Notes: generated by a model from the letters alone, not told the origin. Shown: positions 1 through 5,724, counted from the first letter of the stretch. The stretch is DNA of 9,708 bases from Anaeromyxobacter_A sp035636195 (GCA_035636195.1 DASPZP010000259.1:1-9708), one strand, 5' to 3'. Program-made: numbers and translations.

Positions 1-50
1 GGGGTCGAGGGTCGCGGTCGAGGGTCGCGGTCGAGGGTCGGGGGTCGCTT
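1..50. repeat. Degenerate GGTCGCGGTCGA-type tandem repeat
   Basis: The first 50 bases are built from about three and a half imperfect copies of a 13-base unit (GGGTCGCGGTCGA, copies beginning near 9, 22 and 35). The same style of repeat recurs in the same orientation at 931-963, and in reverse complement inside cheA near 6421-6462. It carries no credible gene. The array runs off the left edge, so its full length is unknown. Confidence 0.75.
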
Positions 51-52
51 TT

Positions 53-93
53 CTCCCTCTCCCCCGGCGGGGGAGAGGGTTGGGGTGAGGGGG
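53..93. repeat. Palindromic REP-like element, left copy
   Basis: This 41-base element contains a perfect 11-base-pair stem (55-65 with 69-79, CCCTCTCCCCC against GGGGGAGAGGG) and a three-base loop, followed by a TGGGGTGAGGGG-type arm. Its reverse complement matches 887-927 at 39 of 41 positions, so the two copies are inverted around the four-helix-bundle genes. Palindromes of this CCCTCACCCC...CCCTCTCCC type are known as dispersed intergenic repeats in many bacterial genomes. There is no T-tract, so I do not call it a rho-independent terminator. Confidence 0.75.
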
Positions 94-166
94 GAAGCGG
101 TCGCGGACGGCACAGGCGGCGTTTGCAGGCTCGCGCCAGACTTCGGCTGGCACTGCGCCGCCGGCC

Positions 167-373
167 ATGAACGACCCGCTGTTTCCTCGGGTTACTTCCT
201 CTTCTTCGCCTTCCTCCATCTCCGCTCTCCCTCATCACAAGCTCCTCTCTTACGGAGTCGCGGTGGACCTCCTGCTCGCCGTGCGCCGCGCCTCGGTCCG
301 CGACGCGAACGCCGCCGAGGTGGCGCGCCTCGCCTCGCGGCTCGTGGCGATGCTCACCCCGCTCGTGCGGTGA
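167..373 (+). pseudogene. Internally deleted four-helix-bundle (S23/IVP-like) homologue
   Basis: This is a 68-codon open frame starting at ATG 167 with no clear Shine-Dalgarno. Residues 28-48 (SYGVAVDLLLAVRRASVRDA) align without gaps to helix 1 of the convergent neighbour at 354-731: shared Y, A, acidic-L, V, A, V and DA positions. Residues 55-66 (LASRLVAMLTPL) align to that protein's last helix (LAVRVKRMLRAL). About 60 residues in between, including the family's central LN-x-EG segment, are missing, yet the frame stays open. I infer an in-frame internal deletion of a second family member. The alternative is a genuine small protein or chance similarity. Its 3' end overlaps the convergent gene by 20 bases. 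The N-terminal 20 residues are Ser/Pro-rich and look non-homologous. Confidence 0.45.
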
Positions 374-374
374 G
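353..374. terminator. Near-palindrome spanning both convergent stop codons
   Basis: Bases 353-374 begin CTCACC and end GGTGAG, a six-base-pair stem. It is extended after one mismatch by three more pairs, one of them G-T. The two TGA stops of the convergent reading frames (354-356 on minus, 371-373 on plus) sit in the two arms. This could act as a small bidirectional hairpin, but it has no T-tract and the stem is short, so termination activity is only a possibility. Confidence 0.25.
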
Positions 375-731
375 GAGCGCCCGCAGCATGCGCTTCACCC
401 GCACGGCGAGCTGCTGCGCCCGCCGCGCGGGCTCTGGCGCGAGCGCCCCGATGGCGCAGGCGAGGTCGAGCGCGCCGACGACCTCGTGCAGCGACCCGTT
501 AGCGAGCGCGAAGTGCTTGCGCCGCATCGGACCGCTGTCGCTGGGCAGACCCTCGCAGAGGTTCAAGAACACCGATTTCGCCGCCCGCGTGGCTTGGTCG
601 CGGAGCTCAGCATCGGCGACCCGCGCCCCGTGCACGGGCGCCGCGAGCTCTCGCGCAGCGACGTACACGTCCAGGGATTGAAACGGGAACCGAGCCTCGA
701 CCTCGACGGCGATGAGTTGTGTATGAGCCAT
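354..731 (-). CDS. Four-helix bundle protein (S23 ribosomal / IVP-like family)
   Basis: This is a 125-residue protein with ATG at 731 and TGA at 354-356. The sequence follows the four-helix-bundle family pattern. It has an N-terminal F-x-S-LDVYVAARELA helix (about 17-37), then a D-AELRDQATRAAKSVFLNLCEG segment (40-61) equivalent to the family's QLRRAA-S-xNIAEG core. A KHFALANGSLHEV helix (72-84) matches the usual F-x-x-ARGSLxE motif, and the last helix is 101-120. The family was first noted in intervening sequences of bacterial 23S rRNA genes. It forms small pentameric bundles of unsettled biochemical role, and no rRNA sequence is seen here. The frame is open much further upstream (to 2213), but that extension is antisense to the desaturase and repeats, and homology begins after 731. 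The gene lies inside the inverted palindrome pair and is convergent with the truncated relative at 167-373. Confidence 0.82.
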   Translation of the reverse strand: MAHTQLIAVEVEARFPFQSLDVYVAARELAAPVHGARVADAELRDQATRAAKSVFLNLCEGLPSDSGPMRRKHFALANGSLHEVVGALDLACAIGALAPEPARRAQQLAVRVKRMLRALLTARAG

Positions 732-816
732 TTCCGCCTCCTCACAATCCCGAAGGGATGGGAGGCGGAAAAGGCGAGAGCGCCGAGGTGAGCCATCGAG
801 GTCGAGGCGACGACCC

Positions 817-872
817 GAGGTCGAGGTCGAGGTCGAGGTCGAGGTCGAGGTCGAGGTCGAGGTCGAGGTCGA
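817..872. repeat. GAGGTC hexamer tandem array, about 9.3 copies
   Basis: Nine perfect GAGGTC units (817-870) plus two bases form an uninterrupted simple-sequence repeat. It lies between the divergent four-helix-bundle gene (start 731) and the desaturase gene (start 1008). A diverged unit precedes it near 798-806. Because the unit is six bases, length changes by slippage would keep any frame and shift spacing by roughly half a helical turn per unit. In conceptual translation it gives only RS, ST or RP dipeptide runs, so I treat it as non-coding. The rest of 732-1007 holds the palindrome at 887-927 and the degenerate repeat after it. I see no convincing promoter. Confidence 0.9.
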
Positions 873-886
873 CCATTCGGCGACCG

Positions 887-927
887 CCCCCTCACCCCAG
901 CCCTCTCCCCCGTCGGGGGAGAGGGAG
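887..927. repeat. Palindromic REP-like element, right copy
   Basis: This is the reverse-complement partner of 53-93, with 39 of 41 positions identical. It contains the same 11-base-pair stem (901-911 with 915-925) around a three-base loop GTC. The two differences are in the loop and in one arm base, so the stem itself is conserved in both copies. Together the copies bracket a segment of about 790 bases holding the two four-helix-bundle frames and the hexamer array. Confidence 0.75.
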
Positions 928-930
928 CCA

Positions 931-963
931 GAGGTCGCGGTCGAAGGTCGCGGTCGCGGTCGC
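931..963. repeat. Degenerate GAGGTCGCGGTCGA-type repeat
   Basis: Immediately outside the right palindrome is a short run of GGTCGCGGTCGA and GGTCGCGGTCGC units. It has the same sense as the array at 1-50, so the outer repeats are direct whereas the palindromes are inverted. It ends about 45 bases before the GTG start of the desaturase gene. No coding or promoter signal was identified in it. Confidence 0.6.
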
Positions 964-1007
964 TCGGTTCCCTTGCGCCCCTCCCCCCTCGCCGATACCC
1001 ACCTGTC

Positions 1008-2072
1008 GTGTTCTCCTCCCCGGTGTACCCCGCACGGGAGCTGACCCCGGCCGATCACGGCACCTCGCTGGTCCGCCAGGCGTACGCGCTGGTCGGCCAC
1101 CTCGCTGCGCCCCAACCCGCCATCTACTTCGTCGACCTCCTCGCGAGCGCAGCGGTGGGCTGGGGAGGGCTCTTCCTCGGCGCGCGCGCCTGGCCCTCGC
1201 GCTGGGCCTGGCCGCTCCTCGCGCTGGCGGTGGTGGCGCTCTACCGTGCCGCGAGCTTCATCCACGAGATCACGCACCTGCGCCGTGGCGCGGTGCCCGG
1301 CTTCACCTTCGCTTGGAACGCGCTCGTCGGCGTGCCGCTGCTCCTGCCGTCGCTCCTCTACGTCGGCGTGCACGGCGTCCATCATGCAAAGCACCACTAC
1401 GGGACCTCGCGCGACCCGGAGTACCTGCCGCTCGGATACTGGCCGGCCTGGAAGCTCGTGGCGTGGGTCCTCCACGCAGCCCTCTTGCCGGTCGCGCTCG
1501 CGCTGCGCTTCCTCGTCCTGGCGCCGCTCTCGCTCCTCCATCCCCGGCTGCGCGCCTGGGTATGGGGCAAGGCCTCGGCGCTCACCATCAACCCGCAGTT
1601 CACGCGGAGCCCGCCGCTGCCCTCCGAGCGGACCGGCTTCCTCGTGCTGGAGATCGCCTGCGTCGGCTGGGCGGCGGCGCTGGTGGCGCTGCTCGGCAGC
1701 GCTGCGCTCCGGCCGCGTTACGTGGCTGCGGCGGCAGGTTCGGCCGCGGCGGTGGGCATCCTGAACCAGCTCCGAACCGTGGTGGCGCACCGCTTCAGGA
1801 ACGACGGTCGGACGCTCACGGTGGAGGAGCAGTTCCTCGACTCGGTGAACGTGCCGGGACCGGGCCTCCTCGCGGGCGTGTGGGCGCCCGTCGGGCTGCG
1901 CTATCACGCGCTCCACCACCTCCTGCCCGGTTTGCCGTACCACGCCCTCGGCCGCGCCCACCGCGAGCTCATGACCGCGCTCCCGGCGGGAGGGCCCTAC
2001 CAGCGGGCGAACGAACCGAGCCTGGCGGCGGCGCTCGACGCGCTCCTCGCCGGCGCTGGGCGCCGCGACTAA
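1008..2072 (+). CDS. Fatty acid desaturase-family membrane protein
   Basis: This is a 354-residue protein with the histidine boxes of membrane di-iron desaturases/hydroxylases: HEITH at 86-90, HGVHHAKHH at 122-130, and a C-terminal YHALHHLLPGLPYH-x4-AH cluster at 299-318. AHR at 260-262 may add a ligand. Hydrophobic segments lie near 39-58, 68-84, 105-121, 150-178, 211-232 and 237-253, which suits an integral membrane enzyme with cytoplasmic His boxes. The family uses O2 and an electron donor to desaturate or hydroxylate acyl chains or related lipids, and the substrate here cannot be read from sequence. The start is GTG at 1008 with no clear Shine-Dalgarno; an in-frame GTG at 1023 is an alternative. 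The TAA stop (2070-2072) overlaps the TAG of the convergent HDOD gene by four bases. Nothing links it functionally to the chemotaxis genes. Confidence 0.85.
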   Translation: MFSSPVYPARELTPADHGTSLVRQAYALVGHLAAPQPAIYFVDLLASAAVGWGGLFLGARAWPSRWAWPLLALAVVALYRAASFIHEITHLRRGAVPGFTFAWNALVGVPLLLPSLLYVGVHGVHHAKHHYGTSRDPEYLPLGYWPAWKLVAWVLHAALLPVALALRFLVLAPLSLLHPRLRAWVWGKASALTINPQFTRSPPLPSERTGFLVLEIACVGWAAALVALLGSAALRPRYVAAAAGSAAAVGILNQLRTVVAHRFRNDGRTLTVEEQFLDSVNVPGPGLLAGVWAPVGLRYHALHHLLPGLPYHALGRAHRELMTALPAGGPYQRANEPSLAAALDALLAGAGRRD

Positions 2073-2941
2073 TCGTACATGCCGCTGACGCGATCCTTGA
2101 GGCTCTTCGTGAGCGTCTTCAGGACCTCGTCGTTCACGCTGATGAGCGAGCGGCCGATCATCACGATGGCGTCCACGTCCTCGGCGTCGATCTGGCCCAC
2201 GTAGACTCCGCACTTCTTGGCCAGCGCGTTCGCGAAGACCACCGCGTTGACGAGCGAGTTGCGGTCGGCGTTGTCGTAGTCGAGGTTCTCCTGCAGGCAG
2301 CGGAGGATGGCTTCAGGCAGCTGCCACTTCTCCGCCAGCGCGATCCCCACCGCGCGGTGCGTGCGCGCGATGACGTCGACCCATTCGGCGCAGGGTATCC
2401 AGGGGCGGTTGTAGAGCTCGGTCGTCTGCCGCTCCGCCTCGAGCAGCACGGAGGCGACCACCGGCTTGCCGATGTCGTGCAGGAGCCCCGCCAGGTAAGC
2501 GGCGTCGGAGTCGGCGTGGCCCGAGAGCGCGAGCACGTCGCGGGCGAGCGTCGCCACGGCCACCGAGTGCTCCCAGGTGCGGCGCAGCGCGTTGGCGATC
2601 TCGGCGTCGCGCGAGACGAACACCTTCTGGGCGGTCGCCTCGACGAAGAGCGCCTTCACGCCGCGCGGCCCGAGCTTGTTGACCGCGTCGGGGATGGTGG
2701 CCTTCCTGGTCCCGTTCGTGCCGCCCTTCGGTCCCCCCGCCACCCGCAGCGCGCGCGCGGCCAGGAAGGGGTCCTGCTCCAGGATCTCCGCGGCGCGCTT
2801 CACCGCAGTCTGATCGCCGTCGCGCAGCACCTCCTGCACCTTCTGCACGACGGTGGGTATGGTCGGGACGACGAGCTGGTCCCCCTGGATCCGCTTGAGG
2901 AGGATCCCGGTCAGCTCGCTGGAGAGCTTGTCGGACGACAC
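2069..2941 (-). CDS. HDOD domain protein
   Basis: This 290-residue protein is last in the minus-strand operon. Residues about 22-215 form an HDOD domain. They start with VPTIPTVVQKVQEVL, the family's LP-x-LP-x-VV pattern, followed by EILEQDPFLAARALRVA (52-68) and AVNKLGPRGVKAL (86-98). The HD-like part is TWEHSVAVATLARD (122-135), AGLLHDIGKP (151-160) and THRAVGIALAEKWQLPEAI (194-212). HDOD proteins are often partners in bacterial signalling, including chemotaxis and c-di-GMP circuits, and many have lost catalytic residues. Here H125, H155, D156 and H195 remain, but the later HH is not apparent (QENLDYDN follows), so hydrolase activity is uncertain. The start is GTG at 2941, 12 bases after the TAG of the upstream response regulator and with no strong Shine-Dalgarno, so translational coupling is likely. 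The C-terminal 60 residues are helical with no domain I recognise. Confidence 0.85.
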   Translation of the reverse strand: MSSDKLSSELTGILLKRIQGDQLVVPTIPTVVQKVQEVLRDGDQTAVKRAAEILEQDPFLAARALRVAGGPKGGTNGTRKATIPDAVNKLGPRGVKALFVEATAQKVFVSRDAEIANALRRTWEHSVAVATLARDVLALSGHADSDAAYLAGLLHDIGKPVVASVLLEAERQTTELYNRPWIPCAEWVDVIARTHRAVGIALAEKWQLPEAILRCLQENLDYDNADRNSLVNAVVFANALAKKCGVYVGQIDAEDVDAIVMIGRSLISVNDEVLKTLTKSLKDRVSGMYD

Positions 2942-2953
2942 GTGTGCGCCGGG

Positions 2954-4126
2954 CTACGCTGCGGCGGCCCGGGCCTCCTGGATGGTGCCGAAGTACTTCA
3001 TGGCGCTCGTCTCCTCGAAGGAGGCGAGCATCTTCTGGATCTCCGTCGGCCCCACCACCGTCATGGTCATGCCGACCTCCTTCGCCTGGCCCGCCACCGA
3101 GACGAGCAGCTTCGGCAGGCGGTCGCCCTGCGTCGGCACCTGGCCGAGGTCGAGGATGATCTCCTCGTAGCAGGCGGAGGCCACCTTGTTGAGCACGTTC
3201 GGGAAGAGCTGGCCCAGGCGCGCGAAGTAGCGGTCCAGGCGCTCGGGCTTGCCCACGAACGGCGAGACCTTGAGCAGGTTGTCCTCGCTCGTCAGGAACT
3301 CCTGGTTGTCGAAGTACTGCACCAGGAAGTCGTCGACGTGGTCCTGCGTGAATGGCTTGTAGAGCACCTCGCCGAAGCCCTGATCCTTCAGCTCCTTCGT
3401 CTGGTCCTGGGCGTTCGTACGGAGCGCGAGCGCCACGAAGGCGGCGTGCGGCTGCAGCACCTTGATCTGCTGCGCGAGCACGGCGCTGTTGACGTCCGGG
3501 ATGTCCGTGTCGACCAGGATGACCCGGTAGACCTTCTCCCGGGCGCTGGCCAGCGCCGACTGGGCGCTCGTGAAGCCGTTCATGGTGAGGTGGTTCGGCA
3601 GCATGCCGCGCAGCCGCTTGTGGACGTTCTCCATGTCGTCCACCACCATCACGTCGCAGAACTGCTTCGTCCCGGCGCCGGCAGGCTCGCGCGCGCCGCC
3701 GTTGGCCACGCCGGCGGCGGGTGCGCCGCCCGGCATGGAGGAGGCGACCACGTCCTCCGCCCCGCCGCCGCCCTGCAGCACCGTGAGGATCTTGCTGCGC
3801 AGCTCCTCGGGCTTGAAGGGCTTCAGGATGTAGTCGGTGATCCCCGACTTCATCGCGCCGGCGATGATGGACCGCTTCGACTCCGAGGTGAGCATGATGA
3901 CGGGCGTCAGGTTGCTCGCCTCGCGCATCTTGCCCAGCATGGTCGGCCCGTCCATGTTGGGCATCGTCACGTCGAGGATGACGAGATCGAACTGGCACTC
4001 GGCGAGCTTGGCGAGGCCCTGGATGCCGTCCTCGGCCTCCACCACCTCGAACCCCAGGTCCTTCACCTGCTTGGAGACGATGGTCCGCACCGCACGGCTA
4101 TCGTCGACTGTGAGAATGGTCGGCAT
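2954..4126 (-). CDS. Tandem receiver (REC-REC) response regulator with C-terminal STAS-like domain
   Basis: This is a 390-residue cytoplasmic protein. REC1 (3-118) is complete: D8, D9, phosphoacceptor D52 in ILDVTMPNMDG, T80 and K102 in LKPF. A Gly/Ala-rich linker spans 119-155. REC2 (158-270) keeps D163, D164, D206 (ILVDTDIPD) and K257 (YKPF), but the conserved Thr/Ser after beta-4 seems replaced (VALALRT), so its phosphorylation response may be altered. Residues about 318-390 (EEIILDLGQV ... GMTMTVVGP ... MKYFGTIQEARAA) follow the beta-alpha pattern of STAS anti-sigma-antagonist domains. The phosphorylatable DSS motif is not present; PTQGDRLPKLL stands there. ATG 4126 has an AGCGAGG ribosome site. 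The gene starts 12 bases after the CheX-like gene ends and precedes HDOD by 12 bases. CheA-P is a plausible phosphodonor, by inference. Confidence 0.85.
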   Translation of the reverse strand: MPTILTVDDSRAVRTIVSKQVKDLGFEVVEAEDGIQGLAKLAECQFDLVILDVTMPNMDGPTMLGKMREASNLTPVIMLTSESKRSIIAGAMKSGITDYILKPFKPEELRSKILTVLQGGGGAEDVVASSMPGGAPAAGVANGGAREPAGAGTKQFCDVMVVDDMENVHKRLRGMLPNHLTMNGFTSAQSALASAREKVYRVILVDTDIPDVNSAVLAQQIKVLQPHAAFVALALRTNAQDQTKELKDQGFGEVLYKPFTQDHVDDFLVQYFDNQEFLTSEDNLLKVSPFVGKPERLDRYFARLGQLFPNVLNKVASACYEEIILDLGQVPTQGDRLPKLLVSVAGQAKEVGMTMTVVGPTEIQKMLASFEETSAMKYFGTIQEARAAAA

Positions 4127-4138
4127 CGATGACCTCGC

Positions 4139-4585
4139 TTAAACCACGCCTTCGTAGATCCACAGCACCAGCCCGAGCGCGTCTGCCTTGAGCACGATGA
4201 CGTGCGGGCTGGCGGAGGGCACGGACGGGGCTTCTTCTCCGGACATGATCTTGGGGAGCCCGAGCGACTGGTTGAGCGACATCACGCTCTTGAGCAGCCC
4301 GGCCGTCATGTTGACGAGCTCGCACAGCGCATCGTTCATCATGGGCTGATCGACCTGCTCTCGCGGGCAGGCGAACATGGCCGCGGAGAGCCGCGAGCAG
4401 CCGTCTTGATCGGTCGAGAGCCCGACGGTCAGGGGCTGCCGGCCGGCGATGGGGAGCACCGCCGTGCGCCACCGCAGGCGATCGTGCCGTTGCTCCCCGT
4501 CGGGCACGAAGGTGAGCCCGAGCATGGTCTGGGTCACGCCCGAGACCAGCGCAGCCATCTTTTCGGGTGGGGGAAGGGGGTTCAT
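4139..4585 (-). CDS. CheX-like chemotaxis phosphatase-family protein
   Basis: This 148-residue protein begins at ATG 4585 and ends with TAA at 4139-4141. It shows the CheC/CheX/FliY active-site helix NDALCELVNMTAG (84-96), with the ExxN pair E89 and N92. In the family these residues insert into the phosphorylated receiver domain and remove phosphate from CheY-P. The Pro that follows the ExxN helix is at 111, only 18 residues after N92, a shorter spacing than the x22 usual for CheX. The frame is open far upstream to 5740, but that part is antisense to cheY and the second cheX. The start at 4585 is backed by a GGAG ribosome site 11 bases upstream and by the onset of family similarity. It is the first gene of the minus operon, with 12 bases to the REC-REC gene, so that receiver protein is the likely partner. 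Its divergent counterpart at 5227-5721 belongs to the same family but is only distantly similar. Confidence 0.82.
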   Translation of the reverse strand: MNPLPPPEKMAALVSGVTQTMLGLTFVPDGEQRHDRLRWRTAVLPIAGRQPLTVGLSTDQDGCSRLSAAMFACPREQVDQPMMNDALCELVNMTAGLLKSVMSLNQSLGLPKIMSGEEAPSVPSASPHVIVLKADALGLVLWIYEGVV

Positions 4586-4623
4586 GTGCGTGTGGGCTCC
4601 CGGTGCGCGGCGTCGAGCGGTGC

Positions 4624-4639
4624 TGCAAGGCGCAAGCCC
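4624..4639 (-). promoter_or_regulatory. Candidate sigma-54 promoter of the minus-strand CheX-REC-HDOD operon
   Basis: Read on the minus strand, the sequence is GGGCTTGCGCCTTGCA. It has the invariant GG and GC of the -24/-12 elements exactly ten bases apart, a C after GG, and a full TTGCA at -12 (consensus TGGCACG-N4-TTGCW). The expected start would fall near 4612, giving a leader of about 28 bases that contains the GGAG ribosome site before ATG 4585. Myxobacteria use many sigma-54 enhancer-binding proteins, which makes this plausible. I did not find a comparable match facing cheY, and no upstream activator site was identified. Confidence 0.4.
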
Positions 4640-4867
4640 ATCGTGAAGGCCCTCGGATCGCGTCGCTTCGCGGCTCGAGTCCTCCACCGTGCTGGCGCGG
4701 CGCCGTCCCGGGGGCGCGCGGGACCCGGTGCGCGACCCCTGGCCCGGGGCATGAGCGGGGTGGCCCACCCGACCCGCGGGATGCCCGGGACCCTCCGCCT
4801 GCGCCGCCGTGATTGCGCGCCACCGTGCGGCACAGGCGGTGCACCAGCGCCGGCACGGAGGGGCTGG
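4640..4867. other. Divergent intergenic region, no gene seen
   Basis: This stretch of about 230 bases separates the minus-strand CheX-like operon and its candidate promoter from the plus-strand chemotaxis operon. It is very GC-rich with several short GC inverted repeats and no convincing sigma-70 -10/-35 pair. Open frames crossing it lack ribosome sites and family similarity. The only clear plus-strand signal is the GGAGGGG ribosome site at 4857-4863 ahead of cheY. The promoter for cheY-cheX-cheA-cheW must lie here if the operon starts with cheY, but I cannot place it. Confidence 0.5.
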
Positions 4868-5230
4868 ATGAACATCCTCATCGTGGACGACAGCAAGGCG
4901 ATGCGCGGGATCGTGATGCGCGCCGTGAAGGCCGCAGGTCTCGGCGACGCCACCTACCAGGAGGCCGGCAACGGCGCCGAGGCGCTGGCCGCCATCCGTG
5001 CCGCTCAGCCCGACCTCGTCCTCACCGACTGGAACATGCCGGAGATGTCGGGCTTCGAGCTCATCCTGGCCCTCCGTGCCGAGGGGCGCCAGCTCAGGGT
5101 CGGCCTCGTCACCTCGGAGAGCGACCCCGGCCTGCGGGACCAGGCGCTGGCGGCCGGCGCGCTGTTCGTGCTCTGCAAACCGTTCACACCGGAAGCGGTG
5201 AAGGCCGCGCTCCAGCCCGTGCTGGCATGA
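4868..5230 (+). CDS. cheY: CheY-type single-domain response regulator
   Basis: This 120-residue protein consists of one receiver domain and nothing else. The acidic pocket is D7-D8 (ILIVDDSKAM), the phosphoacceptor is D54 in LTDWNMPEMSGF, followed by T82 in LVTSES and K104 in CKPF. It would be phosphorylated by the CheA encoded two genes downstream and act as a diffusible output or phosphate carrier. The ATG at 4868 has a strong GGAGGGG ribosome site five bases upstream. The open frame can be read further upstream to 4202, but that is antisense to the CheX-like gene and lacks similarity. The TGA stop overlaps the ATG of the next gene (ATGA at 5227-5230), indicating translational coupling with the CheX-like phosphatase. 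Whether it binds a flagellar switch or another target cannot be told from this window. Confidence 0.93.
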   Translation: MNILIVDDSKAMRGIVMRAVKAAGLGDATYQEAGNGAEALAAIRAAQPDLVLTDWNMPEMSGFELILALRAEGRQLRVGLVTSESDPGLRDQALAAGALFVLCKPFTPEAVKAALQPVLA

Positions 5231-5721
5231 ACGTCCCGGTCCCGGCGGAGTGGCTGCGCGCCCTCGAGGCCGAGCTCGTCGTCCTCGCCAAGGACGCGCT
5301 CGGGTTGCCGCCGGTGTGCGTGACCGTGCGCGGCGAGGTGCCACCCGCCGGCATGGAGGGGGCCTACCTCGGCTTCGTCTCCTGCGAGGGCGCCTACCAG
5401 ATCGGCCTCGCGGCGACGCCGGACGGCTGCCAGGCCTTCGCGCGCGGCCTCCTCTCCAGCGCGCCCTCGGACCCGCAGCTGCCGAAAGCCGACGTGGCCG
5501 ACGCGGTGTGCGAGATCGTGAACATGCTCGCCGGCGGCGTGCAGCGCCGCCTCCGGCAGCTCTGCGGGCTCCAGGTCGGGCTCGGCCTCCCCACCTTCTT
5601 CCACGGCGCCGTCCAGCCCACCGAGCGGCTCGGCGTGGCCGTCGCCGAGGTCCGCGTGGGCGAGCTGTCCGCCGCGCTCCTCGTCCTCCACCCTCGCACC
5701 CGCAGCGCCCGGGAGAACTGA
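5227..5721 (+). CDS. cheX: CheX-like CheY-P phosphatase family protein
   Basis: This is a 164-residue protein. Residues 92-104 (DAVCEIVNMLAGG) form the CheC/CheX active helix with E96 and N99. P122 follows N99 after exactly 22 residues, matching the known D/S-xxx-E-xx-N-x22-P signature. The region before it (about 47-75, YLGFVSCEGAYQIGLAATPDG) and after it (134-156) fits the alternating beta strands of the CheX fold. In the family the Glu and Asn promote hydrolysis of CheY-P. The position directly downstream of cheY with a four-base ATGA overlap, and just before cheA, suggests it terminates this pathway's signal. No independent Shine-Dalgarno is evident, so expression probably depends on coupling to cheY. 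The last ten residues are polar and poorly conserved. It is paired with a second, diverged CheX-like gene on the opposite strand. Confidence 0.85.
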   Translation: MNVPVPAEWLRALEAELVVLAKDALGLPPVCVTVRGEVPPAGMEGAYLGFVSCEGAYQIGLAATPDGCQAFARGLLSSAPSDPQLPKADVADAVCEIVNMLAGGVQRRLRQLCGLQVGLGLPTFFHGAVQPTERLGVAVAEVRVGELSAALLVLHPRTRSAREN

Positions 5722-5724
5722 CCC

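Noticed and set aside
135..151. Small hairpin GCCAG-ACTTCGG-CTGGC
   Set aside because: A five-base-pair stem in GC-rich DNA is expected by chance; there is no second copy or associated signal in the window.
817..872. CRISPR array or repeat protein
   Set aside because: The units are contiguous hexamers with no spacers, and every frame gives only dipeptide runs.
732..2213. Upstream extension of the four-helix-bundle gene
   Set aside because: The extension runs antisense through the desaturase and the hexamer repeats, giving ST dipeptide runs. Homology starts after the ATG at 731.
719..4132. Plus-strand open frame of more than 1100 codons spanning the hexamer array, desaturase and minus-strand operon
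   Set aside because: It is a low-complexity out-of-frame reading of the desaturase and antisense of HDOD and REC-REC; no domain is recognisable.
4813..5721. Alternative plus-strand frame across cheY and cheX
   Set aside because: It is a +1 shadow with Arg/Gly/Pro-rich translation; the real frames carry complete CheY and CheX motifs with ribosome site and ATGA coupling.
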